From Alviniconcha marisindica (Eukaryota > Mollusca > Gastropoda > Provannidae): 64,000 nucleotides of DNA. The stretch is from positions 667,001 to 731,000 of the forward strand of contig JABMCL010003092.1 in NCBI GenBank assembly GCA_018857735.1. The letters run 5' to 3'. The notes under the pieces are model-generated. The model did no database searches. It had not been told where the DNA came from and saw nothing but the letters and a program-made list of their open reading frames with translations. Shown here piece after piece: positions 11,216 through 23,754 of this stretch; the first letter of the stretch is position 1; each line of letters opens with the position of its first letter. The position numbers and the translations under genes are program-made.

Positions 11216-12240
11216 TTAATTAGCGCACAACAGACATCACACAAATACAACAATTAAATGAGTTGTCTACATTAACTCTTGACTGGCATGTAAGTAAATA
11301 CAACGTACATAAACTCCACCAGAAGTATATTCCCCCGAAAGATGTAAGTAAGTAAACATGGTGCTTAACGTCCACAGAAACCATGAGCCTTATCAGGGGT
11401 ATGGAAGGAGGTATGGAGGTGGGGGGAGAGGGAGATTATATACTTATTGCTACACTGTCACCACCAGAATGACTTATGCATTAAGGTGGGCAGTGATGAG
11501 AGCCATTTTAATGTTTTATAATTGTGAGGGACAAAAGTCACAAGACAGTGTCCATAGACCACAACTTTTGAAGAGAAAGGAGAGCCGAAGCAGATTTGAA
11601 CCAAGGTCCATCTGCTTACCAGCCTAACACCTTACCACTAGGCCAAACTGGCTCACAAAAGATGTCCCCCAGTGACATATTATATATTCATTTTATTTCA
11701 GGCATGCTCAGCGACACAGGCATGTACAAGTATAACTGATAAGACAGAACTAATTTTATTCACGACCAGAGACAGTCCTTTGGTCTCAAAACTGGCTCAA
11801 CATATAAACACACAAATACACACATTTACATGATAGCCCCAGAGTGAATTCTCACAGTCTGAAACAAAACAAGGCCCAGAGCACCTGTGCTGAATAAAAA
11901 CAACAACAAGAGAGTTAAGTAGCGCTTGAAACATGTCACACAAACACAACAGCAAAGACCCAAATCATCTACAGTAACTTTCACCTGGTGTGTGGGTAAA
12001 TACCATAAACTCCACCAGAGGTATATCCTGAAAAGGGTGCCCCCCAGCGGCATATATACCCTTCATTTCAGGCACACTCAGCAACAGGCATGTACAAGCA
12101 TAAGACAAAACCAATTGTCATTCAAGACCACACAGTCCTTTGATCTCAAAACTGGCTCTACTATATATATAAACACACAAATGCACACATTTACATGTTA
12201 CCTCAGAGTCAGAGTGAATTGTCACAATCTGAAACAGAAC
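11216..12240. repeat. intronic tandem duplication, two units
   Basis: Unit 1 (11216-11875, enlarged by the family-B SINE) and unit 2 (about 11907-12240) share in order a CACACAAA..ACAACA stretch, CATAAACTCCACCAGA, CCCCCAG..GACATAT, TTTCAGGCA..CTCAG, CAGTCCTTTG..CTCAAAACTG and ACACACAAAT..CACACATTTACATG. It lies in the receptor intron between the exons at 10724 and 12542. Confidence 0.7.
11345..11657 (-). mobile_element. tRNA-derived SINE, family B copy 1, with target-site duplication
   Basis: The minus strand reads GTGAGCCAGTTTGGCCTAGT (A box) and CTTGGTTCAAATCTGC (B box), about 200 bases of body, and a (TTAC)n-type tail. AAAGATG occurs at both 11338-11344 and 11658-11664, immediately flanking the insert, which is a clear 7-bp target-site duplication. 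It interrupts one unit of an intronic duplication (11216-11875). Confidence 0.82.
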
Positions 12241-12541
12241 AGTTTATCTACCTTGTATTTACTGATATATTTTATGCCAGGAAAAAGTTACAATAGGCAA
12301 CTCAGGTCTTTGTTGTTCTGTTTGTACAATGTCTTTCAAGTGTTTATTAACTCCCTCATTAATTTGTTCATTCTGCAGGTACTCTGGGCCTCATTCAGAT
12401 GTGGTCCAATCATTTTCTCATAAGTCAAAAGGCACGAAACTTACAAGGAAGATATTCTGACCAGGGCACATGTGGCTCAATGCCAATCATTGAAACATGG
12501 ATGTGTTCTCACTGATGATGTATAGCTTAAACAAATCTCAC

Positions 12542-12633
12542 CTTCCAAAAAATGGTGACATTTGTCTTCCCCTCTCTGTTGCACGGCTCAAGTATGTAAC
12601 TTCCATTTTCAACCTTAAAACTGGACTTGGGCT
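12542..12633 (-). CDS. gp130-like receptor exon: membrane-proximal FN3 domain 1, first half
   Basis: This short exon lies between a CTTACTGTTCCAG acceptor and an AAG/GTGAGA donor. It reads EPKSSFKVENGSYILEP then CNREGKTNVTIFWK, ending in the Trp of FN3 strand C. It starts in phase 1 and ends in phase 0, exactly what the exons on either side require, and it supplies the otherwise missing first half of the domain completed by the exon at 10724-10925. That phase and domain fit is the main evidence, since the open frame alone is only 30 codons. Confidence 0.8.
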
Positions 12634-13686
12634 CTGGAACAGTAAGAAGTTGTTGTTGTTTTTAACTTTGAGAACTAATAGGAAGATGTAGTAAAGTAGT
12701 CATGGCAACAAAACTTACATGAAAAGGTAATTAATGTGTTGTCAGGAGAAAGAAAGCTCACCCACTGACATATGGTCTGACAAAAGTGAGGCAGTGCCCA
12801 CGTGTGTGAAAGAATATTCAGTTTTACTTACCCTGCCACTGCACCAGCTACCACTTCAACAAGGACAGAACCAGTTTCTGTGCTGCTGGTTAAAAAACAA
12901 ACTTCACAGCCCCTCACTGTTACAATCATGTGCACTGATTGAGAGGCCATGTGTGCTGACACAGAAGATGCCATTCATAGGTTTCTGGCACCTGTGCACA
13001 GCTGTCATGTGCTACTGGCTAACTAGCTATCCCAGTAAAGGGCTATAGTGACCACTTACTGTTATTAGCGTCTGCCAAACAGCATCATGTCAACAAGCTG
13101 ACAAGTTGTGACAGTCATCATCATGATCAATTTCATGAAGAAGATTGTTGGATGGTGTTTGCAAAACCAGGTAAGCTGTGTTAATGATTCAGTAAACGGA
13201 CAGCTTTAGAACAAAGTGCAGCCATCATTTACTATTCACTGCATCATTTATTAGAAGCTGGATGTGGTAAACAACTTTAGACAGTTGTAAAAAGCAGTCA
13301 CATCTATTTCAAGTTCCTTCTTCTCCCTCCTCTTTTTCTCAACACTGTTGTTGTCTCTCACCACTCTTTGTTTGCCATTTTGTGATTGACAAGTACATTT
13401 TCTTAGTTCCACGTTGATGAGACCCTGAAATGACTGTGGGTTTGATCAAAACATCACAACCATGCATCTAAACATGAACTGATCAGAAAAGGCAGACTGT
13501 TTCTTTCAACAAGTCAATAGGCAATCTACCCTGCCCCCAATTAATTTCCTGCACCAAAGTAATTATGGGCATAAACAAATCAGGAAGCCAATATAGCCAC
13601 ACATTCATGTGGATCACTCACACGCATGCTTTCTAGTTAGGTTACCACAGGTACAAGTAAAGATGAGCTATTCCTGACCATCTCAC

Positions 13687-13846
13687 CTGCTTCAGCGGTA
13701 CTGATGTTGACACTCTTTGCATCACTCCAAAAGCCTTTTGGAGCATTAATTTTTCCAGCATGACACTCAACAGAAAAGGTGTTGGTGGTGTATGGCAGAA
13801 GTCCACAGCACACATATTCCATGCTAGCAGTGTTAAAAAACAGCCA
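13687..13846 (-). CDS. gp130-like receptor exon: second cytokine-binding module with WSxWS-like motif
   Basis: The exon starts in phase 0 after CACTTTTCAG and ends in phase 1 before GTGAGA. It encodes MEYVCCGLLPYTTNTFSVEC, the E-F-G strands of a fibronectin-III fold, and then GFWSDAKSVNIST. The W-S-D-A-K-S stretch sits where class I cytokine receptors have WSxWS, so I read it as a degenerate version of that motif. In known receptors this motif supports folding and surface expression. The neighbouring exons join in phase. Confidence 0.87.
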
Positions 13847-14262
13847 CTGAAAAGTGAAAGACACATGGTCAAGCAGAACGACACACAAAGACAAATGGTG
13901 GCAGTCTGTAAACACAAATCACAGGAAACAGTTGTTTAGGCATGGAATCTTCCTTTCCGCCAAAACAACAACACATGTTCACACAGTTTAGTTACAATTC
14001 AGAGCCTCTGCTAGACTGACATACGCTGGTTTTTACGGGTAAATGTTCCCCTTGTACTGGTGAAAAATAAAGTTGCAGGTACCACATACCAACTGAAACT
14101 CAGCGCTTTGTGTGACTCTCACCTGGGTCCAGAAGCAAGCAGAAGCTCTGGCTAAAAAGATCGCTTCCAGTGTTGATAAGCAAGCAAAACAATAAATGCT
14201 CACTGTCACATCAGACACCATATGCATCACATGCTAGAAGCGAAAACTACAAACTTTACAGC

Positions 14263-14282
14263 CCCCCCCCCCCCCCCCCCCC
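14263..14282. repeat. poly-C tract
   Basis: An uninterrupted run of 20 C in a receptor intron. Confidence 0.95.
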
Positions 14283-14394
14283 ATGGACTGGTCCCAAAGT
14301 GTGAGTGCTGACTGCAATATACCAGACTGTTTCATTTCTGTTTGGATAAATCAGCTTAGCTGTATGATTTCTCCAAGTCTGTTTTTATTCTAGA

Positions 14395-15060
14395 TCTAAC
14401 TGCATCCATATGGTGCAACAAAGCATGTGGTCATTTTTTTCTCTCACCCAGCGCCAACTGAATTGTCTGTATCATCATCTGCTTCAAAACACAGAAACCA
14501 CTGAAACGGCTGAGAAAACTATCAAACCACCAGCTATTAAGCGACAGAAGATAAAGGAGTACAACAATGCTTGTATGATCAATTTTCCATGGCACAGACA
14601 TGAAGATGACGTTGACACTGCAAAGTTTGGTGTCTCAGCGTGACCTTCATTTTTGTACATTAACACCCAAACAGAAGATAAAGGAGTACAACAATGCTTG
14701 TATGATCAATTTTCCATGGCACAGACATGTAGATGACGTTGACATTGCAAAGTTTGGTGTCTCAGCGTGACCTTCATTTAGCAGACTGTGGAGGGACAGG
14801 GTATAGACCGGAATGATAAACAGAAATTTTATTTTAAAAAGAGGAAGAAGCGTGACCTCTGCTGGGAAGAGGGAATAGCAGAAACCCAGGCACATTATTA
14901 GGCCTAATTAATGTTGACTGTAAAGGCTGACTGAGGGTTAGTACCAGAATTATCTTTCATTGTTGGTACTGCTGCTTTTTTTGCTGTGGAGTATGCTAGA
15001 CTGTTGAGACTATCGGTATGATAGTCTCAACAGTCTAGCATACTCCACAGCAAAAAAATG
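14395..15060. repeat. dispersed repeat D copy 1, ending in a perfect 39-bp hairpin
   Basis: Matches 45430-45950 (CAACAAAGCATGTGGT-type start, CTCTCACCCA, AAACCACTGAAACGGCTGAG, ATTAGGCCTA..TAATGTTGACTGTA, AGTCTCAACAGTCTAG). It contains an internal duplication of about 110 bases (14544-14655 and 14672-14779). Near its right end 14976-15014 and 15020-15058 are perfect reverse complements around a 5-base loop. Family not recognised. Confidence 0.7.
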
Positions 15061-15217
15061 TAATATACTGATGAATAAAATAAGCACAGTGATTCATTTG
15101 ATTAAAAGCTGCCTCAAACTGAAGGCAATTCACAGGGACACCTACTAATACTGTATTTTAAATCAGTGTTTCAAGTCACATGACTAACACTGTAACAGAC
15201 AAATCAAAATCATGAAG

Positions 15218-15440
15218 TGGGGGAGTTGGGATGGTTCAGTGGGTAGAGCACTGGACTCATGATCGAAAGGTCACAGGTTCAAGCCCCGGCATGAGCGGCA
15301 GGCAAGTTTTATTCTCCATGGTCAACTTTCTGTGCTGACTCTTATTTCGGTATCCGTTCCAGCAATGTGTTACCACACTAACACGTAACAGATCCTGGTC
15401 ATTCTGCTGGCACAACAGCAAAAGCTGCCTCCTCCAGAGG
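15218..15440 (+). mobile_element. tRNA-derived SINE, family A copy 2
   Basis: GATGGTTCAGTGGGTAGAGC (A box) and GGTTCAAGCCCC (B box) are spaced as in a tRNA gene, but no acceptor stem closes. The head runs into a body with TGTGCTGACTCTTATTTCGG and CCTGGTCATTCTGCTGGCAC that recurs elsewhere in the window, so this is a SINE rather than a tRNA gene. It abuts a LINE 3' fragment on its right. Confidence 0.7.
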
Positions 15441-15444
15441 AGAT

Positions 15445-16310
<866 letters not shown>

Positions 16311-16404
16311 ATGTGGCTTTAAATGAAGTGACACTGTAAACTGGCACATGCATTTACGGTGCACACAGCAACAGTTTCACATGGCACCAGCCATGTAACA
16401 CCCA

Positions 16405-16560
16405 AAGAGCCCTGTAAGTACACCACTTCATTGGATATTCAAAACGCATTATAAAAAGGTTACAGTCACTCATTCAGTCACATGCCACAAGATTCGAGAG
16501 CAGAGAATAGCACTATGCTAAAGCGATCAACAAACTGACATCAAACTTCTAAGTCACCCA
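16405..16560. repeat. dispersed repeat E copy 1, with TATA-like box
   Basis: Shares GTACACCACTT, TTGGATATTCAAAA, TATAAAAAG, GTCACTCAT, GCAGAGAATAG and GATCAAC in order with 63825-63965. It immediately precedes the donor of the receptor exon at 16585-16724. Confidence 0.6.
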
Positions 16561-16584
16561 GATGTGGGTTCATCATTTTCTCAC

Positions 16585-16724
16585 CATGTTTGAATCCTCT
16601 TGTGCTCTAGTGTAATTGAGTCTGAAGAACTTGTCACGATGCACACGGGAATGGTTCCACGCTAGTGTTACACATGTGCTGTTCTTTTCTTGTGCCCAAA
16701 TGTTGTCGACTGGTGCTGGTTTCA
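16585..16724 (-). CDS. gp130-like receptor exon: second cytokine-binding module, first half
   Basis: After TACATTTCAG the exon opens with VKPAPVDNIWAQEKNS and CVTLAWNHS. The Pro-rich linker followed by a beta strand ending in Leu-x-Trp marks the first half of a fibronectin-III fold and matches the hinge between the two cytokine-binding modules of this family. It ends with ATG before GTGAGA (phase 0). The start is phase 1 and matches the previous exon. Visible residues are about 253-299. Confidence 0.85.
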
Positions 16725-17489
16725 CTGAAATGTACACGCAAACATGTACAAATGCATGGACACACACACTCTCAAATCCTGAGTCTTGTTCACTTACACA
16801 ATAATGGCCACCTTCCTTGAGTATACCTCATGACAGCATTGCATGGTCACATTTTTAACATACAAGTCTGTGTTTGGACAACAAACAGACACAATTAAGT
16901 CTGTGTTTGGACAACATACAGACTTGTATTCTTCCTTAGATACAAAACGCTAGCAATTTGCAGAAAATAACCCTCCCTGCTTTAATCCCTCTCCCTCCTT
17001 TCCATGGACATTGCAAACTACAAAAGCACAAAGACAACAATGGCAAATTGGCCACCAAGATGTAGGGTTAGCATTTCAAACTGTGGTTCAGAAAATCAGA
17101 GGCTGGAATGCCATCAAAGTCAGAAGGTATATTGTTTGCCCTGACTGGCTCCAACTCAGAGCTTGGAGTGCTACATGCCCAAAGGAAAGACTGACTGAAC
17201 AGCTAAGCTTGAGCTGCTTCAAAGATGAGCCTCAGAGGGTGCTGTTAACACCAGGAAATATTATGACAGCAACTGCAAGCATGGTCTGTTCTCAAATCAA
17301 AACACCTCCATGGCAAAACCAGCTGCCATCCACATCCTCCACTGCAGTATTAATTACAACATGCTGAACCTGAAAAGGCTAAAAGTTAAAACACTAACTG
17401 TCAAACAACTGTATTACACACTTCATTTCATCCATGTCGAAACCCACTTCATGAACATTCAAAGACAGTTCCTAATAGGCACCATTTTG

Positions 17490-19207
17490 TAGATCATGAT
17501 CCAGGGACATGAAAGATAAAATTGACTCTACTTTCTTGCTTTGCGATGTGTGCAACCTGATCACACAGGGCAGTTATGATCTGGTCTTCCTGACAGAAAC
17601 GTGGCTTAGGCCTATAGGCAACGAGTGTGAAATGCCTGCAGTAACACCACCTGGTTTCACTTTGAAGTCTGTACCTAGGGCTAATGGCACAGGGGGTGGA
17701 CTTGCTGTGTTGTTCAGAAAAAGTTGGGTGGATTGTGTTGAAGTGTCAACAAAGGACTTGGCTTTCAAATCGTTTGAGGTGTGTGAAACGCACCTCTGCT
17801 CTCAAGACCAGTCCATGATGTTCCTCTGTGTTTACCACCCACCTCCTAGCAGAAAGAATAAGTTGTCCAACAAGATGTTCCTGGACGAGTTCCCAAATCT
17901 ACTTGAGTCGTACGTCTCGTGTGACAGACTTTTTTGTTCTTGGTGACATAAATGTTCATTCTGACTCTGACTCTGATGTTTCTGTTGCTGACCTGAAAAA
18001 ATTGCTGCACAATCTCAGCTTACAGCAAACTTGTCAATGTCCCCACTCACCGTCGTGGACACACACTAGACTGGCTCATCACCAACAGGGATGTGGACAC
18101 TGAGGAGCTTTGCGTTGTTGATAAACTCATTTCAGACCACTTTGCGATTTCTTTTGTGTTGCGTTTCAGAAAGCCAGGGAAGACAACAAAGGAAGTGAGA
18201 CTGCGAAATGTGAGAGCTTTGAACACTGATAACTTTAAGACCGATGTTTTGTCAGCGTTTCCAGCTGTCTCTGGCGCCGCTGACACAGTCAGTGCTTACA
18301 ATGTGTGTCTCCGTGAACTTCTGGACAAACATGCGCCGCTTGTCACACGGCGAGTGACAGACCGTATGTCCGCACCTTGGATGACTGTGCAACAGTGGCA
18401 TAAGACCAGTCCTGAAGTTCACCGTCAGATACACGCTCACTGTCGCAATGTTGTAAATCGACTGATCAGAAACGCAAAGAAACAGTTCTTGTGTGAAAAA
18501 ATTGTCAGTGCTGATTCTTCCAAGGAACTGTTTCGTCTGAGCAGTCAGATGATGGGCACATCCATGAACACTGTCCTTCCAGGCAATATTTCCCCCGTAA
18601 ATCTTCCCAGTAAGTTCAACGAATTTTTTACCAAAAAGATAGAGACGATCCAGAGTAATCTGGACTCAACGCCCAGTCGTGCAGACTCTGTCATTTTTTT
18701 CTGGTATTCCGCTTGAAACTTTCCATGCCGTCAGTTCAGAACACATTAAGCAAATAATTCTTAAGATGCCAAAGAAACCCTGTGATCTTGACCCAATCCC
18801 CTCCCCCCTCTTTTTTGACTGCTTGGATAAACTGATTCCTGTTATAACAGATACCATCAACACCTCTTTGATTTCTGGTGTTGTCCCACAATGTTTCAAG
18901 TACGCCCTCGTGAAACCATTGTTGAAGAAGTCTAATCTAGACCCTGAACTTCTGAAAAACTATCGTCTGGTGTCAAATTTGCCGTTTTTGTCAAAGGTTC
19001 TTGAGCATGTTGTTCTCACTCAACTGATGACCCACCTTGAGACTCACAACCTCCTTGAGCCATTCCAGTTGGCCTACCGGAAGTGTCAAAGTACAGAAAC
19101 AGCTCTATTGCATGTGGTTAATGACCTCCTTCAGGCATCTGATGATGGTCACGTGTCTATCTTGTCACTGCTCAACCTTTCGGCAGCATTTGACACAACA
19201 GACCATG
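17490..19207 (+). mobile_element. L2-type LINE, endonuclease to start of reverse transcriptase, truncated
   Basis: Broken frames encode an apurinic-type endonuclease (DLVFLTETWL near 17578; VLGDINVHSDSD near 17937 in another frame; LISDHFAISFVL near 18124), a linker (NVRALNTDNFKTDVLSAF) and the start of a reverse transcriptase (LKNYRLVSNLPFLSKVLEHV, SAAFDTTDH). At least two frameshifts are present, near 17940 and 18690. The RT stops right after motif A, where (GT)n begins at about 19208, so the catalytic FADD block and the 3' end are missing. It lies in a receptor intron in the opposite orientation to the gene. The sequence type matches L2/CR1 elements; such elements copy themselves from RNA at the target site. 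Inactive. Confidence 0.85.
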
Positions 19208-19209
19208 TG

Positions 19210-19250
<41 letters not shown>

Positions 19251-19822
19251 TGCATTACTTGCAGATTGTTTTAATGTCTAAATTTGTATTTTTATTCTAA
19301 ATGCAATTTTTTTAAATGAATCTTGAATATGCGTGAATCGAAATATGTATAGATAGAATTTATCTTTTTAAATTGTTGTTTTAGGCTAATTTAAGTAACA
19401 TACTGATCTGTGTTTTATTGCATTTGTTGATCTGTACAGCACTAAGAGCTCATATAATTGTTGAGGCACTATACAACAGACCCAAAATCATACAAATACT
19501 GCTTTCATGTAAACTTTCAAGGAGTAAGAGTTAAAATGCATACTATTTTGATTATTTTACCCCCACACTATTGAGAAACACATTCATCCAATGAACTTTT
19601 AGATAACTGGGCACTGACTGTGTGTGCACACATGCATGCATGCCCTTTCTGGCTTTAAGTCGTGAAGCAGTTATAGAAGAAAAGGTGTACTTCAGTCTGG
19701 TCAGTGTCAACAGCAGGGTGGTACTTTTGCACATGAAGCAGCAGCCATTGGCAGCAAGCTGCATGGCCACCATCCATGGCTATGATTCCTTATTATACTT
19801 ACGTACAACCAGTCAAACTTAC

Positions 19823-19995
19823 CAATCTCTGATGTTGTAATGGGGAACATTTTCCCCTTGTTCTCATGTGTTATCTCATTTCTGATGGTAACATTCACTA
19901 AATAGCGTGAAGCTGCACGGAAGTGATCTCTGTCCCATACACACTGTGAGGCCTTCAAAGGAGATACTTCATGAGGACATGGATCGCTGATTCCT
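19823..19995 (-). CDS. gp130-like receptor exon: cytokine-binding module, second Cys pair
   Basis: The exon starts in phase 2 after GACTTTGTGCAG and ends in phase 1 before GTAAGT. It encodes SDPCPHEVSPLKASQCVW, a second Cys...Cys-x-Trp unit, then a beta-strand-like SRYLVNVTIRNEI. Four cysteines with two Trp in this order are the hallmark of the N-terminal cytokine-binding module in class I receptors. It joins exons on both sides in phase. Together with the previous exon it makes one module (about residues 137-252). Confidence 0.86.
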
Positions 19996-20339
19996 CTGCA
20001 CAAAGTCACACCATTTACATCAATCACCCAATGGAATAAAAATTATATTAAGTAGCAAAACATGTTGCCTACCCTTCACTACCATGTGGATGCTACTTCA
20101 CTGCTTTGTTTCTTTCTCTTTTTTTTAGCACACATACTACCTATTTCGCCTACAAAGTGAGACATATATATTTATTTGGGTCAAAACATAATCAGGCGAA
20201 CAGCACTATTTTCCCTGTCTTACAAAAGGTCTGCAGTGAATAAAACTATACTGGTCACAGGAAAACAACACAGCTCAACCCAAAGCAGATAAGTGTCCTA
20301 GTCCTACATCTCACTGATCACCGTTTAACAGCTGTTTAA

Positions 20340-20440
20340 GTGTCCTTTTGTAGCTTGAAAAAGGGGATTACCCCAAAAATTTGCATGTTGTGTTTTATCC
20401 TAATAAATAGTGTTCTTTTTAACTGTTTATGTGTTTGGAT
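20340..20440 (+). repeat. dispersed repeat copy (GGGGATTACCCC family)
   Basis: Second copy of the repeat at 598-690: same order of GGGGATTACCCC hairpin, TTGCATGTTGTG-type stretch and AATAAATAGTGTTCTTTT. Confidence 0.5.
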
Positions 20441-22126
20441 CTGGTTTTTGAATCTAGCAGTCATTCTTGTTTCAGATTTTGTTGTTGTTACACTAGTCAT
20501 TACTATTACAAATGATGCAAGTGCAGTGTCACTGCCTTGCCTGTGTGTACACAAAGGTTGCTGATTCAAGTGGTCGGGTTGCATTTTTCAAAACTTACCA
20601 CATGATTTTTTTTTAATGTTGTAAATCTTTTGACTGAAAGGGGAAATGTTTTTAGTCACTAATTTCCCAGATAATTTGTGTCAACAAGAAGCAATAAAAC
20701 CATAACTGGTAGTATAGATGCATCTGGTAGTGTTGATGAGTGACTGTTGGAGTGATGAGTGCACAAGTAACTGTTCACCTGCTGTTTTATTTAACTGTCT
20801 TAACTAGGCATCTGAAAAACTTGCCCATCCAAACTTGCCCTGGACATCTTGCTGGCACACATTATTTGTTAGTTAGCTTTACTCTTTTAACAAATTTATC
20901 TTAATAACATTAGTCAGTTTATTGCCATGTCATGTTGCTCAAGTGACATATAACTTGAAAACTTGAATGACTTTCCAGGAGTGAGAAAATGTTTAACTGC
21001 TTAATTGCTAGTGTACTTTTTATTTTTATTTAATCAAAATGACATCAGTTATTATGAGTCTGCTGTCCTAGTGACTGCCCATTTACTATTGTTCCTATTC
21101 CTTTTGTTTAAATTACTGTCTTGTAAAATGCAGCTGCATTCTGATTTAAACATGTAATTATGCAATTTTATGAAAGTACACTATTTTATTTTTGTCAATC
21201 ATTCATAATGTAGTCACATACAATTGTATTACCTAGATCCTGTTTCTTATGCATATATTTCTTAGCTAAGTATTATGAGACTGATGCAATGCCGTACTGT
21301 TTGGAGCTTGTTTTTACAACTGTGACAGGCACAATACAAATAAAATGTATTATTACTACTACTACGGCAAGTGATTGTTGTGCATGCAAAACCCCACAAG
21401 CCTCAATGCAAAGCACTATCACTCAGCACTTTCATAAACAATGGCAACCTATTGTGAATATTCTGGCCATCAAGCATATTGGTTTACACAGCTGCAAACA
21501 TCAAAGAGAAAATTTGACAAAGCCATATTTTTATGTGTTGATGGGAAATGAACACTGCTTTTGAGAAAATAAACCCTTTTATAAAATGTGTTACCATATG
21601 CATGCAAAAAACAAAAAACAAAAAAACTTAGTTTACTGTCATCAAGCAAACCTTTAATGACAACCACACTCTATTCTCAAGTGTCTTCCATTCGCTTGTT
21701 TTCTGTTGTGGTTTTTGTTTTTTGTTTTTTGCTTGCTTGTTTGTTTGTTTGTTGTTGTTGTTGTTGGTGGTGGTGGTCTGTTGTTTGTTTTGTGTGTGTG
21801 TGTGTGTGTGTGTGTGCATGTGCGTGTTGTGTGTGTTGTATTGTTCTTTGTTTGTTGTTGTTTTTTAGGGGGAAGAGGGGGGAGGAGGTCATAACATAAC
21901 ATGCAGACCATTAGTGGATTCTGTCAAATGTACACTTTCAATTTGTTTCATTTACAGGTCTTTACAGTCTTCATGTAGATACAGACTATAAAGTCAGTGT
22001 TAAAATAATTTTCAGACCTTGTTTTTAAAAATTAGATTTGGAATGGTCATAACAGTAAAACACAATCAAAACACGAAGCCATGTATTCACAGAAATCAGC
22101 TTCATTTTGCCAGTATTTACTTCCCT
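20441..22126. other. receptor intron, no gene seen
   Basis: AT-rich sequence with a (TTG/TGG) and (TG)n tract at about 21720-21820 and a LINE-like (TAC)n tail near 21290-21370. No supported coding region. Confidence 0.4.
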
Positions 22127-22800
22127 TTAAGCCTTTCACTCTCAACCACGCATTCCGGCACAGATTCACAAACCAGTTTGAGCAACAGGGGATCCAAATC
22201 ACATGATCAGAGATGCAACTAGTGATGTGGAAGTTTGCTTGCAAAGGGCACTGTTTTTGTGATGTTTTGGAGTTCTGAAAGTTTATTAAGTTGAAAAAAT
22301 TGCCGAGTTTTCACTGTGTCAGATCTCCGCACAAAGATGGCAGTGCAGCACTTCACTACCCATGAAGTGATTAATTTTATTACAGATATTCCTGGTGATG
22401 GAGTTGAAACAACAAAGAAAACCTGTTCAGAGAGGAGGGGGATGCTGAATTTGACCCAACTGATTGTCAGTGGTAGTGACAGTGACTATCCACAAGAAAG
22501 TGTTTAGGAGGTAAATGAACCCAGTACACCAAGGGGTGGTGATGGGGAGAAAATGTGATGTGGTAGTGGTTGTGGTGGTAGGGGTGAGGACAACAAGCAC
22601 AACATGTGTCACTGAAGAAACAGTTTGTAGCATAGCAATTATATTTGTATGCTTCTGGTATTTCTGTGTGATTCTATTTCAAGTTAAGTACTGTAATCCT
22701 AAAAATGGTGAAAATGATGAAAGTGAAGGGAGTGAAAAGTTTAAGACATTTTCCCCATGCTTTTTTCTTCGAAAGATGATAACACAATGAGTTTTAAATT
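22127..22800 (+). pseudogene. possible piggyBac-type transposon 5' remnant
   Basis: TTAA at 22127-22130 is followed by GCCTTTCACTCTCAACCACG, which resembles the end of piggyBac elements next to their TTAA target. About 200 bases later an ATG opens MAVQHFTTHEVINFITDI. Then come acidic pieces in shifting frames (EFDPTDCQW, SDSDYPQES, EVNEPSTP) and a Gly/Val-rich stretch, as in the N-terminal region of many piggyBac transposases. The catalytic core is absent and I see no matching second end. The call rests on resemblance only. Confidence 0.3.
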
Positions 22801-22929
22801 GTGTTGTGCTCTCTCCTTTTTTGTTCACCTGATCACTTTTTGACTTGTATAAGTAACACTATGGCAGAATATTACAAAACATATCTTCTTTGTTTAAAAT
22901 GCATGGTCATTTTCCAATCAGAATCTTTC

Positions 22930-23165
22930 ACTGAAAGATATCTGCATGCTGCCTGTCTACTGCATCTGCCTCAAAGCAATCCAACTGAACATCACCTTGG
23001 TTCTACCACATGGAACTCTTGTCCCCTTGCTATCAGACAAGACAAAAACTGTTCCTCTTTCAAATCCTGTACACATTTCTTCTAACATTTTAGCTGAATT
23101 GACTTCAAAACAATGATGCGTATGTTTAATTTCCCACTGGGATTAATAAAGTATATTGTTATTGT
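22930..23165 (+). mobile_element. LINE 3' end fragment
   Basis: The plus frame reads HHLGSTTWNSCPLAIR, QDKNCSSFKSCTHFF, stop, like the WNSLP...FK..L.T end of L2/CR1 LINEs. It is followed by TTTCCCACTGGGATTAATAA and (TTG)n. Confidence 0.55.
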
Positions 23166-23754
23166 TGTTTTGTTTATTTATAGATTATAATATTCATATA
23201 ATATAGCTATAATTATAAAGCACAATTTCCTCTCAAGTTCTTAGTAATTTTAATGTGAAAAAGTATGTTGATGAATGAAATATTAGGGAAAGACTGTCCA
23301 AATTCTTTTCCCTGTTGGGGCTTTTTCGTGGACTTGATTTCCCAAAGAAGTGCTTCTGGTGTGCAGAGTTGTGATCAGGATTGAACTGACAGAAGACACT
23401 ATTGTGGGGCACTGCAGAAGCAATGTTAAAGTTCCCTCTGCTGCGAAACCAAGGCTATTGAACATTCCTGATTACAAGGCCTGGAATAGGTTAGAATGCA
23501 TGCTTTACTTAGTGCCAGGAATTCTACAGTTTACATTTCTGGTTCATTCAACTTCATAATTATTTTCCAAATAATCTTCAAACATGAAGTAGCATTTGAT
23601 ATGAACAGTGAATCCGACTTTTACTTTCAATATGATGACTTGTGTTTAGTCCTGATATGACCCATGTAGTTGACTGGGCATTAAAATATAAATATCATGA
23701 ATCAATCAGTCCACAGACTGATGTTGTGCTACATCTAATCAACGGTAGCACATA

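Noticed and set aside
15218..15300. tRNA gene
   Set aside because: A and B boxes are present but there is no acceptor stem, and the sequence runs into a body shared with two other copies, so it is a SINE.
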